NCBI RefSeq assembly: GCF_000397205.1
Contig: NC_021237.1
Location: forward strand, 5,625,501 to 5,689,500
Reading direction: 5' to 3'
DNA: 64,000 nucleotides
Source of the DNA: Pseudomonas protegens CHA0
GTDB lineage: Bacteria; Pseudomonadota; Gammaproteobacteria; Pseudomonadales; Pseudomonadaceae
The notes beneath the pieces are model-generated. The model was given only the letters and a program-made list of their open reading frames with translations, had not been told where the DNA came from and made no database searches. The position numbers were made by a program, and so were the translations under genes. How positions within the stretch are numbered: position 1 is the first letter of the stretch; each line of letters starts with the position of its first letter. Below are positions 22,632 to 36,494 of the stretch, one piece after another.

Positions 22632-23714
22632 CTACCTCAGCTTCAGGGTGGCAAGGCCGATCAGCACCAGAATCACGGTGATGATCCAGAAACGGACGAT
22701 CACGCGCGGCTCGGGCCAGCCCTTGAGTTCAAAATGGTGGTGAATCGGCGCCATGCGAAACACACGGCGGCCGGTCAACTTGAAGGACGCAACCTGGATC
22801 ACCACGGACAGGGTTTCCATCACGAACACGCCGCCCATGATGAACAGAACGATTTCCTGACGGACGATGACCGCGATAGTGCCCAGGGCCGCGCCCAGCG
22901 CCAGGGCGCCAACATCACCCATGAACACCTGCGCCGGGTAAGTGTTGAACCACAAGAAGCCCAGGCCCGCGCCAATCAGCGCACCACAGAAGACAATCAG
23001 CTCTCCCGCCCCCGGTACATAAGGAATCAGCAGGTATTCGGCGAACTTCACGTTACCCGACAGGTAGCAGAAGATCCCAAGCGCACCGCCCACCATCACC
23101 GTAGGCATGATCGCCAGGCCATCGAGGCCATCGGTCAGGTTGACCGCGTTGCTCGAACCGACGATGACGAAATAGGTCAGGACCACGAAGCCGATGCCAA
23201 GGGGAATGCTCACGTCCTTGAGCATCGGGATCAGCAGAGTGGTTTCCACCGGACTCTGGGCAGTCATATAAAGGAAGATCGCCGCGCCCAGGCCGAACAC
23301 CGATTGCCAGAAATACTTCCAGCGGCTGGGCAGGCCACGGGAATTCTTCTCGATCACCTTGCGATAGTCGTCGACCCAGCCGATGGCGCCAAAGGCCAGG
23401 GTCACCAGCAGCACGACCCACACATAGTGGTTGCGCAGGTCGGCCCACAGCAGGGTGCTGATACCGATGGCCGAGAGAATCAGCGCACCGCCCATGGTCG
23501 GTGTGCCCGATTTGGACAGGTGAGATTGCGGACCATCGTTACGCACGGACTGGCCGATCTGGCGGTTCTGCAGAGTGCGGATCATCCACGGACCCAGGCA
23601 CAGCGCCAAAGACAGCGCGGTCAGTACCCCGAGGATCCCGCGCAGGGTCAGGTACTGAAAGACCGCGAAGCCTTTGTAGAACTGTTGCAGGTACTCCGCT
23701 AGCAGCAGCAGCAT
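22632..23714 (-). CDS. mraY: Phospho-N-acetylmuramoyl-pentapeptide transferase (lipid I synthase)
   Basis: The ATG at 23714 gives 360 residues, the standard length of the family; a GTG or ATG upstream would intrude on murF. The ten-helix membrane enzyme transfers phospho-MurNAc-pentapeptide to undecaprenyl phosphate. Catalytic aspartates appear in GWVDDYRKV and [13 protein letters not shown], and the HHHFE motif is in [12 protein letters not shown]. Start and murF stop share one base (TGATG). Confidence 0.98.
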   Translation of the reverse strand: MLLLLAEYLQQFYKGFAVFQYLTLRGILGVLTALSLALCLGPWMIRTLQNRQIGQSVRNDGPQSHLSKSGTPTMGGALILSAIGISTLLWADLRNHYVWVVLLVTLAFGAIGWVDDYRKVIEKNSRGLPSRWKYFWQSVFGLGAAIFLYMTAQSPVETTLLIPMLKDVSIPLGIGFVVLTYFVIVGSSNAVNLTDGLDGLAIMPTVMVGGALGIFCYLSGNVKFAEYLLIPYVPGAGELIVFCGALIGAGLGFLWFNTYPAQVFMGDVGALALGAALGTIAVIVRQEIVLFIMGGVFVMETLSVVIQVASFKLTGRRVFRMAPIHHHFELKGWPEPRVIVRFWIITVILVLIGLATLKLR

Positions 23715-25081
23715 CAATGTTTCTCCGTACTGGAGCCGCACAAAGCCGCGACGATGTTTTCCATCACCGCGCTGCGCGATCCTTTGATCAAAATGGTGGT
23801 ATTTGGGTCTTGCTCGACGCCCAGGGCGGCAATCAGGTCAGCCTGGCTGGCGAAGTGGCGCGCGTGCTCGCCGAAGGCGGCAACGGCATGAGCCATCATC
23901 GGGCCTACGGCGTAGAGGGCCGAAACCTTGCCAGCGGCATATGCACCTACTTCGCGGTGCCCCTGCTCCGCCCACTCGCCCAACTCGCCGATGTCTCCGA
24001 GCACCAGGACGGTGCGGCCGGAAAAGCCGGCGAGTATATCAACGGCGGCGCACATTGAGGTGGGGTTTGCGTTGTAAGTGTCATCAATGACCCGCATGCC
24101 GTTCTTGGCCAGTTGGGCGACGGTACGCCCCTTGACCGGCTGCACCGCATTCAGGCCGGTGACGATGCCGAACAGCGAGACGCCCATGGCGTGGGCCGCG
24201 GCTGCCGCAGCCAGGGCATTGGCAACGTTATGGGTGCCCAGCAGGTTCAATTGCACCGCCTCCACACCCTTGGGGCTGTGCAACTTGAAGGATGGGCAGC
24301 CACGGGCATCGCGACCGATATCGGAGGCAAAGAAATCGGCAGAACTGTCAGTCAGGGCGAAGCTCAGCACCTGACGGCCGGCAGCACGGGCCTTCCAGAT
24401 AGGGAAAGCCTTGTCGTCCAGGTTGAGCACGGCGATCCCGGCGCTATCGAGGCCCTCCAGGATTTCCCCCTTGGCCTCGACAATCTTCTCCGGCCCGCCA
24501 AACTCACCGACGTGAGCGGTACCGGCGTTATTGATGATCGCTACGTGGGGGCGAGTCATGGCCACGGTGTAGGCAATCTCGCCGATGCGCGAAGCGCCCA
24601 GCTCTATCACTGCGGCTGTGTGTTCCGGGGCCAGTTCCAGCAGGGTCAGGGGCGCACCCAGGTCATTGTTCAGGTTGCCCCGAGTGGCGTGTACCGGACC
24701 ACGGGTGCGCAGGATGCTGGCGAGCATTTCCTTGACCGTGGTCTTGCCGCTGGAGCCGGTTACCGCAGCGACCGGGCGGCTGAACGCGGCGCGATTGAGC
24801 GCACCCAACTGCCCCAGCGCCAGGCGAGTGTCCTTGACCAGCAGTTGCGGCAGCGTGCTGTCGGGAACCTCACGTTCAACCAACGCCGCCACGGCGCCCT
24901 TGGCCGCCACTTCATTCAAGTAATCGTGGCCGTCAAAACGTGGGCCGGTCAGAGCAATAAACAGTTGGCCGGCCTGAATCGCCCGGCTATCGATACTGAC
25001 GCCGCTAAAACGAGCATCGCCCGCGATCAGGCGGGCGTCCAATGGAGCCGAGACCTCACTGAGTTGCAGGGCTTTAAGCAT
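23714..25081 (-). CDS. murF: UDP-MurNAc-tripeptide--D-Ala-D-Ala ligase
   Basis: A 455-residue Mur ligase that adds the D-Ala-D-Ala made by Ddl. The ATP loop is [16 protein letters not shown], the central domain has [13 protein letters not shown], and the C-terminal domain contains [13 protein letters not shown]. It overlaps murE by eight bases. Confidence 0.98.
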   Translation of the reverse strand: MLKALQLSEVSAPLDARLIAGDARFSGVSIDSRAIQAGQLFIALTGPRFDGHDYLNEVAAKGAVAALVEREVPDSTLPQLLVKDTRLALGQLGALNRAAFSRPVAAVTGSSGKTTVKEMLASILRTRGPVHATRGNLNNDLGAPLTLLELAPEHTAAVIELGASRIGEIAYTVAMTRPHVAIINNAGTAHVGEFGGPEKIVEAKGEILEGLDSAGIAVLNLDDKAFPIWKARAAGRQVLSFALTDSSADFFASDIGRDARGCPSFKLHSPKGVEAVQLNLLGTHNVANALAAAAAAHAMGVSLFGIVTGLNAVQPVKGRTVAQLAKNGMRVIDDTYNANPTSMCAAVDILAGFSGRTVLVLGDIGELGEWAEQGHREVGAYAAGKVSALYAVGPMMAHAVAAFGEHARHFASQADLIAALGVEQDPNTTILIKGSRSAVMENIVAALCGSSTEKH

Positions 25082-26536
25082 GGCCCACCTCCCACGCGGT
25101 CAAGGCTTTGTCCGCCTCGGCGAGATCAGAAAAGTCATGTCGCTGGCCGTTTATTTCCTGGTAATCCTCATGGCCTTTACCGGCCAGCACCACCACGTCA
25201 TCGGCCGACGCGGAAGCGATCAGGCGAGCAATGGCCAACCCGCGACCGGCTACGAATTCCACCTTTTCTGCCGCGCTGAAGCCGGCACGAATATCGTCGA
25301 AGATTTGGGCCGGCTCTTCGCTGCGCGGGTTGTCATCAGTCACCAGCACGCCGTCGGCCAGACGCTCGACCACCTCAGCCATCAACGGACGCTTGCCGCG
25401 GTCCCGGTCGCCGCCACAACCGAACAGGCACAGCAGGCGGCCCTTGGCGTGCGGACGCAGGGCCAGCAAGACTTTTTCCAGGGCATCCGGGGTGTGGGCG
25501 TAATCCACCACCACCAGCGGCTGAGTACCGCCACCCAGGCGCTGCATGCGTCCGGCGGGGCCTTCAAGCTTGGGCAGGACCGCAAGAATTTCGTCCAGCG
25601 CGTATTCAAGACCCAGCAACGCACCTACCGCAGCCAGCACGTTGCTCAGGTTGAAGCGCCCGAGCAGGCAACTGCGCAGGTGGTGCTCACCCTGTGGAGT
25701 CACCAGGGTCGCGCGCACGCCATCATCGTCAAAACGCGCTTCGCGGCAGTACAGATAAGCAGCGGCGTCTTCGAGGCTGTAAGTGATCAGTCGTGACTCA
25801 TGTTTGTCCGCCGCCAGTTGCCGGCCAAAATCGTCGTCGAGGTTGATCACCCGGCAACGCAGGTCGTTCCAGGCAAAGAGCTTGGCCTTGGCTGCGCCAT
25901 AGGCTTCCATGGTCCCGTGGTAATCCAAATGGTCACGGGACAGGTTGGTCAGCACCGCCACATCGAAAGCCAGTGCCGCCACGCGCCCCTGATCCAGGCC
26001 ATGGGACGAGACCTCCATGGCCACCGCCTTGGCTCCTGCATTCTTCAAGTCCGCCAGGGTGGCCTGCACGGCAATCGGGTTCGGCGTGGTGTGCATCCCG
26101 CTTTGCAGCGCGCCATGAAACCCGGTCCCCAGGGTACCTACCAGGCCACAACGCTGGCCGAGCAAATCCAGGGCCTGAGCCACCAGTTGGGTAACGCTGG
26201 TCTTGCCGTTGGTGCCGGTCACGCCCACCAGGTTCAACTGGCGGCTCGGGTCACCATAGAAGCGCCCGGCTATGTCCGACAGCTGCGCCGCCAGGCCCTT
26301 GACCGGAATCAGCGCTACATCGGTCAGCGGCAACACAGTTGCCCCTTCCACTTCATAAGCCACCGCGGCAGCGCCGCGCTGCAGGGCATCGGCAATGTGC
26401 GCACGCCCATCGAACTTGGCGCCGGGCACCGCAAGAAACAGGTCCCCGGCCCGCACGTTACGGCTGTCCAGGGTCAACTCACGAATCAGCAGGTCGCGAC
26501 CGGCGTGGGCGAAAATCTTGTTCAGGCTAAGAGACA

Positions 26537-26537
<1 letters not shown>
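25074..26537 (-). CDS. murE: UDP-MurNAc-tripeptide synthetase (meso-DAP adding)
   Basis: A 487-residue Mur ligase. The ATP loop is GVTGTNGKTSVTQLV. The motif DNPR in VTDDNPRSEEP is the recognised signature for meso-diaminopimelate specificity, as expected for a Gram-negative wall. AMEVSSHGLDQGR is also conserved. The start overlaps the ftsI stop by one base. Confidence 0.98.
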
Positions 26538-28562
<2,025 letters not shown>

Positions 28563-28566
<4 letters not shown>

Positions 28567-29510
28567 CGAAGCTTCTCCGCGACGCGCATGACGGCACTGC
28601 GGGCACGCGGGTTGGCCTTGAGCTCTGCCTCGGAGGCGAACTGCGCTTTGCCGTGGATCTTGATTTTCGGCACAAAGGCTTCGAAACGTACCGGCAGATT
28701 GCGCGGCAGGTTGTCCGATTCGCCCTTGACCAGACGACGCATGAACAATTTGACGATGCGGTCTTCCAGGGAGTGGAAGCTGATCACCACCAGGCGACCA
28801 CCCACTTCCAGGGACTCCAGTGCAGCTTCAAGGCCCGCCTCGAGATCACCCAGTTCATTGTTGACGTGAATGCGCAGCCCCTGGAAAGCACGGGTAGCCG
28901 GGTTCTTGCCCTTCTCCCAAGCCGGGTTGGCGACTTTCAACACTTCAGCCAGATCGGCGGTACGCTCGAACGGCTGGATCTCGCGGCGCTCGACCACGGC
29001 TCGCGCCATGCGACCGGAGAAACGCTCCTCGCCGTACTCCTTGAATACCCGGGCAATTTCCTCTACCGGAGCGGTGGCGATGAACTGCGCAGCACTGATG
29101 CCGCGAGTCGGGTCCATGCGCATATCCAGCGGGCCGTCATTGAGAAAACTGAAGCCGCGTTCAGGGTCGTCCAGCTGCGGCGAAGACACCCCCAGATCCA
29201 GCAGGACACCGCTGACCTTGCCCGCCAGGCCGCGTTCGGCAACTTCCGAACCGAGCTCGGCGAAACTGCGCTGTACAACGACAAAGCGGCCGTCTTCGGC
29301 CGCTAGCGCTTGCCCGGTGGCAATCGCCTGGGGATCCTTGTCGAATCCGAGGAGGCGCCCCTGGGGCCCGAGCTTGCTGAGAATCAGCCGGCTATGCCCA
29401 CCACGCCCGAAGGTGCCATCCAGATAGCAGCCATCAGGACGTACGGCGAGAGCCTCGACGGCTTCGTCAAGCAGTACGGTGATGTGGTTAAAGCCGCTAT
29501 CAATAGTCAC
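28563..29510 (-). CDS. rsmH: 16S rRNA (cytosine1402-N4)-methyltransferase
   Basis: A 315-residue SAM-dependent methyltransferase (formerly mraW). Characteristic blocks are [50 protein letters not shown] and [17 protein letters not shown]. It makes the N4 methyl of m4Cm1402; the 2'-O methyl on the same base is added by RsmI, encoded 1.2 kb away on the same strand. It overlaps mraZ by four bases. Confidence 0.98.
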
Positions 29511-29962
29511 AGGATCAAATCACGCAGTTCATCAGGCATGGCGCCCGGTTGTTGAATAGCTGCCAGGTCCGCTGCGGAAACAGCATTCCAGGCATCCTCG
29601 TCCCACAATTGGAACTTGTTCAGTTGGCCCACCAGCATTGCGCGCTTATCCAACTTGGCATATTCACGCAGGCGCGGAGGCACCAGAAAACGACCACTGC
29701 CATCGAGTTCAAGGTCGACGGCGTTACCAATCAGCAAACGCTGCAAACGACGGTTCTCTTCACGAAGAGAAGGCAGTGCGCGCAGTTTGGTTTCAATCAG
29801 CTCCCACTCATCGAGGGGGTAAACACACAAACAGGGATCAACGGCATCGATGGTGACGATTAACTGCCCGGAACTTCGCGAAACGAGCTCGTCACGATAC
29901 CGGCTCGGCATGGCGAGACGGCCTTTTGCATCGAGACTGATAGCGTTAGCTCCGCGAAACAC
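29507..29962 (-). CDS. mraZ: Transcriptional regulator MraZ
   Basis: The frame starts at a GTG (29962) with GGAG about ten bases upstream. The 151-residue protein has two AbrB-like swapped-hairpin repeats: [27 protein letters not shown] block at the start and [20 protein letters not shown] in the middle. MraZ forms oligomeric rings and represses the dcw cluster by binding short repeats at its own promoter; such repeats are visible here at 30004-30030. First gene of the 16-gene operon. Confidence 0.97.
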   Translation of the reverse strand: MFRGANAISLDAKGRLAMPSRYRDELVSRSSGQLIVTIDAVDPCLCVYPLDEWELIETKLRALPSLREENRRLQRLLIGNAVDLELDGSGRFLVPPRLREYAKLDKRAMLVGQLNKFQLWDEDAWNAVSAADLAAIQQPGAMPDELRDLIL

Positions 29963-30003
29963 GTCAGCGTTTCTCCAAATTTTAGCGTTTTGCGCTCAAA
30001 AAA

Positions 30004-30030
30004 CCCACTTCATGCCACTTTCCGCCACTT
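30004..30030 (-). promoter_or_regulatory. MraZ-box operator (three direct repeats)
   Basis: On the minus strand three copies of AAGTGG[C/G] follow each other with an exact 10-base period (at 30030-30024, 30020-30014 and 30010-30004). That is GTGGN units with five-base spacers, the architecture described for MraZ binding sites. A weaker fourth unit (AGTGTGC) precedes them. They start at the predicted +1, so bound MraZ would block the promoter. Confidence 0.75.
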
Positions 30031-30036
30031 GCGCAC

Positions 30037-30066
30037 ACTATAGGAATGCGCCCACACCACCGTCAA
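30037..30066 (-). promoter_or_regulatory. Promoter of the dcw cluster (Pmra)
   Basis: On the minus strand TTGACG (30066-30061) and TATAGT (30042-30037) are separated by 18 bases, a good sigma70 pair. The start of transcription would be near 30030, giving a leader of about 68 bases before the mraZ GTG. The rest of this 309-base gap (30067-30271) holds A/T-rich sequence, a two-tier inverted repeat at 30157-30192 and no gene that I can support. Confidence 0.7.
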
Positions 30067-30156
30067 GGCGCGCGGCGACGGAAAAGCCTTATAGAACGGA
30101 GATTTAGGAGACTTAAAGGAGAGGTAACGGGAATTCGAAGGGTGTTTCAGAGCATC

Positions 30157-30192
30157 AACTTCCGACAGCTCAATAAGCTGCAGCGCGAAGTT
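30157..30192. repeat. Two-tier inverted repeat between rnpB and mraZ
   Basis: AACTTC (30157-30162) pairs with GAAGTT (30187-30192), and inside it CAGCT (30166-30170) pairs with AGCTG (30176-30180). No T run follows closely on the minus strand, so it is not a typical terminator. It could be a protein site or a structured end of an RNA. Function unknown. Confidence 0.4.
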
Positions 30193-30271
30193 AAAGTAAT
30201 TTATTAAGAGTAAGATTTTTTCGGTATTACAAAAACGCTTCTGCTATTGATTCAAGCAGGGAGGGAAAGGT

Positions 30272-30623
30272 GGAGAGTCGATCTGTAAGCCGGGTTCTGT
30301 CGAGGACAGTCATTCCTCTACGATGGCCATCACTGGACATCTTTAGCAACCTACCCGGTTCCAGCGCGGGCCACGCCTTGGAACCCTATTTGGTCTTGCT
30401 CCGAGTGGGGTTTACCTAGCCACGAACTGTTACCAGACGTGCGGTGCGCTCTTACCGCACCTTTTCACCCTTACCGGCACCGAAGTGCTTAGGCGGTTAT
30501 TTTCTGTGGCACTTTCCGTAGGCTCACGCCCCCCAGGCATTACCTGGCACTCCGCCCTATGGAGCCCGGACTTTCCTCCCCCCTCTAATTTTCATAGAGG
30601 GCAGCGACTGTCCAATCGACTCT
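30272..30623 (-). ncRNA. rnpB: RNase P RNA (class A)
   Basis: On the minus strand the sequence runs from AGAGTCGATTGGACAGTCGC to ACAGATCGACTCTCC, so the ends pair (helix P1). It contains the universally conserved GAGGAAAGTCCGGGCTCC near the 5' end and the AACCCGGCTTACAGA-like 3' block, with AGGGTGAAAAGGTGCGGTAAGAGC in between (read in parts). The length of about 352 nt is normal for Pseudomonas. It is the catalytic RNA that matures tRNA 5' ends. Confidence 0.97.
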
Positions 30624-30633
30624 CCGCCGCGCA

Positions 30634-30661
30634 GGTTAACGGCAGAGCGAACGAAGAACAA
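30634..30661 (-). promoter_or_regulatory. Candidate rnpB promoter
   Basis: On the minus strand TTGTTC (30661-30656) and TTAACC (30639-30634) are 16 bases apart. The expected start falls within a few bases of the 5' end of RNase P RNA. The -10 match is only moderate. Confidence 0.45.
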
Positions 30662-30695
30662 GCGCTAAAAGCCTTTGGCCACCCTGCTACGCAAT

Positions 30696-31568
30696 TTATT
30701 GTTCTTTCTGTTTATCCAGGGCCACCTGATACAGCACATTCTTGCGCTCGCCAGTGATTTCCGCAGCCAAAGCAGCAGCCCGCTTCAGCGGCATTTCCTT
30801 GAGCAACAGGTCGAGGATACGCATCGACTCACTACTGATCGCCTCATCACTTTCCGGTGCTGTCCACCCCGCGACCAGCACCACGCACTCCCCACGCTGC
30901 TGATTGCTGTCGGACTCGACGAACTGGCGCAGCTCGGAAAGTGGCAGCCCCTTCAGGGTCTCGAAGGTCTTGGTCAATTCACGCGCCAGCAATGCCGGCC
31001 GCCCACCACCGAATACCGACTCCATATCCTGCAGGCATTCAAGTATGCGATGCGGCGCCTCATAGAAAATCAGCGTACGCGGCTCTTCCTTGACCGCTTC
31101 CAGGCGCGCCCTGCGCCCGACCGCCTTGGCCGGCAGAAAGCCTTCGAAGATGAACCGGTCCGAAGGCAAGCCCGCCGCCGACAACGCCGCGATCAGAGCA
31201 CAGGCCCCCGGTACTGGAACCACGTTGATACCCGCCGCCCGCGCCTGGCGCACCAGGTGGTAGCCGGGATCGGAAATCAGCGGCGTGCCCGCATCGGAGA
31301 TCAAGGCGACATTATCCCCAGCCAGCAGACGAGTAATGAAGCGACTGCCCTCATCACGCTCGTTGTGCTCATGGCAGGCAGCCAGGGGCGTGGAAATACC
31401 AAAGTGCTGCATCAGGCGCTGGGAATGCCGGGTATCTTCGGCAGCGATCAACGACACCTCGCGCAACAGCTTCAAGGCCCGGGCGCTGATATCGTCCAGG
31501 TTGCCGATGGGCGTCGCCACCACATAAAGCGAGCCAGCAGCGGAATTCAAAGGACCTGGAGCAGTCAA
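30696..31568 (-). CDS. rsmI: 16S rRNA (cytidine1402-2'-O)-methyltransferase
   Basis: A tetrapyrrole-methylase-fold enzyme that 2'-O-methylates C1402 of 16S rRNA, working with RsmH on the same base. Signature blocks: SLYVVATPIGNLDDISARAL, LIAAEDTRHSQRLM, ALISDAGTPLISDPGY and FIFEGFLPAK. I choose the TTG at 31568 (MTAPGPLNSAAG, 290 aa) because AAGAGG lies eight bases upstream. A GTG three codons earlier (31577) abuts that same AAGAGG with no spacing. The frame is open further up to 31685 but without homology. Divergent from lpoA. Confidence 0.93.
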   Translation of the reverse strand: MTAPGPLNSAAGSLYVVATPIGNLDDISARALKLLREVSLIAAEDTRHSQRLMQHFGISTPLAACHEHNERDEGSRFITRLLAGDNVALISDAGTPLISDPGYHLVRQARAAGINVVPVPGACALIAALSAAGLPSDRFIFEGFLPAKAVGRRARLEAVKEEPRTLIFYEAPHRILECLQDMESVFGGGRPALLARELTKTFETLKGLPLSELRQFVESDSNQQRGECVVLVAGWTAPESDEAISSESMRILDLLLKEMPLKRAAALAAEITGERKNVLYQVALDKQKEQ

Positions 31569-31787
31569 AGCGCACACCTCTTGATCGGCAAAAGCGCCAT
31601 TGTAGCGCGTTGAAGCATTCTCAATACGCCTTGCGATCAGCCGGTATGGCGCTGTGCCGCGACCTTTCAGGCAGCCAAGCAACATTTGCTTGAGCTAAAT
31701 CGACGGTTTATCGCCAGTAACATCGCACCCCAGCCAGCGCTTGGGTACAATTCCACGCTCATTTGATCGAGTATCAGGAACACTTAC

Positions 31788-33598
31788 ATGATCGCTTGCC
31801 TGCGGCTGTTTCTTGCCCTCTGCCTGGCTACCCTTCTGGTGGCTTGCGCCAGCTCGCCCTCTTCCAGCCTTGGCGAACTTCCACGGACACCGGATGCCAG
31901 TATCGAGCAACTGCTCGAACAGGCCGCCACCAGCAAAACTCCGGAAAAAGCAGCCCTGCTGCGCCTGAGCGCCGCCGACCTGGCGTATCGTCAAGGCAAT
32001 GCCGGACGCGCCGGACAAATCCTGCAGCAAGTGCCGCTGGATCAACTCAAGCCTGCCCAGCAAATCTTCGCCAGCACCCTGTCCGCAGAGCTGGCCCTGG
32101 TGCGCAACCAGCCAAAGGCTGCCCTCACCGCACTGAGCCATCCAAGCCTGCAACACCTGAGCGAACTGCCGGCAGCTCAACAGATTCGCACCGGCAGCGT
32201 TCATGCTCGCGCACTGGAAGCCGACGGCCAGACATTGGCCGCCGCCAAAGAGCGCATCGTTATCGCGCCCTTGCTCAAGGATGATGCAGCAGCCAAAAAC
32301 CACGAAGCCATCTGGGCACTGATTGCCGCCCTGCCGACCGATCAGTTGCAGCCTGCCGGCAATGACGACCTGGCCGGCTGGATGAGCCTGGCCCTGGCAG
32401 TCAAGAGCGCCGGCACCCTGGAACAGCAGCAGGCGGCCATCGATACCTGGCGCGCCCAGAACCCAAAGCACCCAGCTGCCATTCAACTGCCTCAACCCCT
32501 GATCAAGCTCAAGGAACTGGCCAGCCAGCCGGTATCGAAAATTGCCTTGCTGCTGCCACAAGACGGCCCCCTCGCATCGGTTTCCAAAGCACTGCGCGAA
32601 GGTTTCATGGCTGCTCACTACCAGGCTCAGCAAGCCGGACAGAATCCACCCAGCATCGAGTTCTATGACAGCTCGCGCCTAAGCTCGCTGGATGACTTCT
32701 ACCGCAAGGCTCAGGCCGCTGGCGTGCAACTGGTCGTCGGCCCACTGGAAAAGCCCCTGGTCAAGCAACTTGCCGCTCGCCCGCAGCTGCCGATCACCAC
32801 CCTGGCCCTGAACTACAGCGAAGGCGAACAAGGCCCGGCGCAGTTGTTCCAGTTCGGCCTGGCAGCCGAAGACGAAGCTCGCGAGGTTTCCCGTCGTGCC
32901 CGCGCCGACGGCCTGCACCGCGCCGCCGCTCTGGTTCCGAAAGGCGAATGGGGCGATCGCGTGCTCAAGGCATTTCGTCAGGATTGGGAAGCCAACGGCG
33001 GTAGCGTAATCGGTATCGAACGCGTCGATCAGCCCGTCGCCCTGGCACAGCAGATTGCCGACCTGTTCCAGTTGCGCCAGAGCGAAGGCCGCGCCAAGAG
33101 CCTGCAGAGCACCGTAGGCACCCAGGTAGCCGCACAACCATCACGTCGCCAGGATATCGAGTTCATTTTCCTCGCCTCCACTCCGCAACAGGCTCAGCAG
33201 ATCAAGCCGACCTTGAATTTCCAATACGCTGGTGATGTACCGGTCTACGCCACCTCCAATGTGTTCAGCGCCAGCGGCGACCAGAACCAGTACAACGACA
33301 TGAACGGCGTGATGTTCTGCGAAACCCCATGGCTGCTGGATGCCAACGGCCCGCTGCGCCGCCAAGTCACTGCACAATGGCCGCAAGCCGGCGGCAGCCT
33401 AGGGCGCCTGTATGCCATGGGCGTCGACGCCTACCGATTGGCGCCACGCCTGGGCCAACTCAAGGCCCTGCCAGACAGCCGGATAGAGGGTGAATCCGGC
33501 AGCCTGGGCATGGCTGCCGGGCAACGCATCGAGCGTCAGTTGCCATGGGCCAAGTTCGTCGGGGGCCAGGTGACCCGCCTGCCCGACACGCCGCGCTA

Positions 33599-33599
<1 letters not shown>
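31788..33599 (+). CDS. lpoA: Penicillin-binding protein activator LpoA
   Basis: A 603-residue outer-membrane lipoprotein. The signal peptide ends in a lipobox with Cys20 (TLLVACAS). An N-terminal helical TPR-like domain (about 30-240) is followed by a periplasmic-binding-protein-like domain starting at SKIALLLPQDGPLASVSKAL. In Enterobacteria LpoA reaches through the wall and stimulates PBP1a. The first gene of a plus-strand operon (lpoA-yraN-gmhA-dolP) in the same order as Escherichia coli yraM-yraN-diaA-yraP. Its stop overlaps the yraN start by one base (TAATG). Confidence 0.94.
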
Positions 33600-35243
<1,644 letters not shown>

Positions 35244-35261
35244 CACACAACCGCGAGATAC

Positions 35262-35293
35262 AAAAAAGGCGATCCGGATGGATCGCCTTTTTT
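35262..35293. terminator. Bidirectional terminator between dolP and sspB
   Basis: AAAAAAGGCGATCC and GGATCGCCTTTTTT form a perfect stem with a four-base loop. A and T runs flank both sides, so it serves the two convergent operons. Confidence 0.9.
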
Positions 35294-35294
35294 A

Positions 35295-35708
35295 TTACTT
35301 GACCACTTTCAAGCTGGGTCGGCCACTGGGGCGCGGCGGCTCACTGTCCGGTGGCGGCAGGTCGTCATCCGGCTCGAGATCATCCTCTTCATCCAGAGGC
35401 GACTCCAGATCGAAGACCATGCCCTGGCCATTCTCACGGGCATAGATCCCCAGGATCGCCGCAACCGGCACATGCAGGCTGTGCGGCACACCACCGAAGC
35501 GCCCTTCGAAGGTCACTACGTCGTTATCCATATGCAGATGACGCACGGCACTGGGAGAAATGTTCAGGACGATCTGCCCATCACTGGCAAAACCCTGGGG
35601 CACCTGCACTGCCGGATAGTCAGAATTGACCAGCATGTGCGGGGTGCAATCGTTGTCCACAATCCACTCATAGAGCGCGCGGACCAGATAAGGTCGACTG
35701 GAGTTCAT
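35295..35708 (-). CDS. sspB: ClpXP adaptor SspB
   Basis: A 137-residue adaptor that delivers ssrA-tagged proteins to ClpXP. The folded substrate-binding domain (MNSSRPYLVRALYEWIVDN through VPVAAILGIYARENG) spans about 1-105. It is followed by an acidic flexible linker (DEEDDLEPDDD) and a C-terminal ClpX-docking peptide (RPSLKVVK). All functional parts are present. It is downstream of sspA by 16 bases in one transcription unit. Confidence 0.96.
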   Translation of the reverse strand: MNSSRPYLVRALYEWIVDNDCTPHMLVNSDYPAVQVPQGFASDGQIVLNISPSAVRHLHMDNDVVTFEGRFGGVPHSLHVPVAAILGIYARENGQGMVFDLESPLDEEDDLEPDDDLPPPDSEPPRPSGRPSLKVVK

Positions 35709-35724
35709 AGCGGCTCCTTAAGCC

Positions 35725-36342
35725 TCAGCGCATATCGCGTTCGACACCAGACAGACTCGCCTGGAAAGCCTCACGCGCAAATTGGCGTTCCATATAATCA
35801 AGCAACGGCTTGGCCTGCCGCGGCAGTTCGATACCCAGGACCGGCAATCTCCAGAGTATGGGCAGTAGGCAGCAGTCCACCAGACTTTGTTCCTCACTGA
35901 GGAAAAATGGCTTGTCGGCAAACAAAGGAGAAACACCCGTCAGGCTTTCACGCAACTCCTTGCGCGCCTGCACTCGAGCAGCCTCCTTGGTACGCGGATC
36001 AAGAATCAGATCCACTTGCCCGCACCAGTCACGCTGGATCCGGTGTATCAGCAGACGGCTGTTGGCTCGCGCCACAGGATAAACCGGCAGCAGTGGCGGA
36101 TGCGGATAACGCTCATCCAGGTACTCCATCACCACTGTCGACTCCCACAACGCCAGGTCGCGATCGACCAGCGTTGGCAAGCTCCCATAAGGGTTCACTT
36201 CGATCAGCTTCGGCGGCTGACGCCCCGCCTCCACACTGATGATCTCGGCGCTGACACCCTTCTCTGCGAGCACAATGCGCACCCGGTGGGAATAGTGGTC
36301 GGCGGGGTCGGAGTAACAGGCCAACCGATTGGTCACGCCCAT
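35725..36342 (-). CDS. sspA: Stringent starvation protein A
   Basis: A 205-residue glutathione-S-transferase-fold protein that binds RNA polymerase rather than glutathione. The thioredoxin-like N-terminus reads [20 protein letters not shown], followed by [21 protein letters not shown] (here [17 protein letters not shown]) and [16 protein letters not shown]. It regulates virulence and stress genes in several proteobacteria. Co-directional with sspB. Confidence 0.96.
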   Translation of the reverse strand: MGVTNRLACYSDPADHYSHRVRIVLAEKGVSAEIISVEAGRQPPKLIEVNPYGSLPTLVDRDLALWESTVVMEYLDERYPHPPLLPVYPVARANSRLLIHRIQRDWCGQVDLILDPRTKEAARVQARKELRESLTGVSPLFADKPFFLSEEQSLVDCCLLPILWRLPVLGIELPRQAKPLLDYMERQFAREAFQASLSGVERDMR

Positions 36343-36378
36343 GGCGATCCTCCTCGCTTGTTGAAATTATCGGAAGCA

Positions 36379-36406
36379 GAAAAAACGAGCGCGCCCTCAG
36401 GGCGCC
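36379..36406 (-). terminator. Terminator after petC
   Basis: On the minus strand GCGCCC TGA GGGCGC (36405-36391) is followed closely by TTTTTT. It separates the bc1 operon from sspA. Confidence 0.7.
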
Positions 36407-36494
36407 TCTGGTAACCCCCGAATGATACAGGGTTGTTACAGTTTCAGAGACGCCCTTGGGCGCGCACGTTCAACAACTGATGCTTAAAACGCTA

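Noticed and set aside
30485..30757. A 90-codon frame on the plus strand overlapping rnpB
   Set aside because: It lies across the conserved RNase P RNA gene, whose sequence constraints explain the bases.
31569..31685. Longer N-terminus for RsmI beginning MLLGCLKG
   Set aside because: No family similarity before the SLYVVATPIGN block and a good ribosome binding site precedes the internal TTG.
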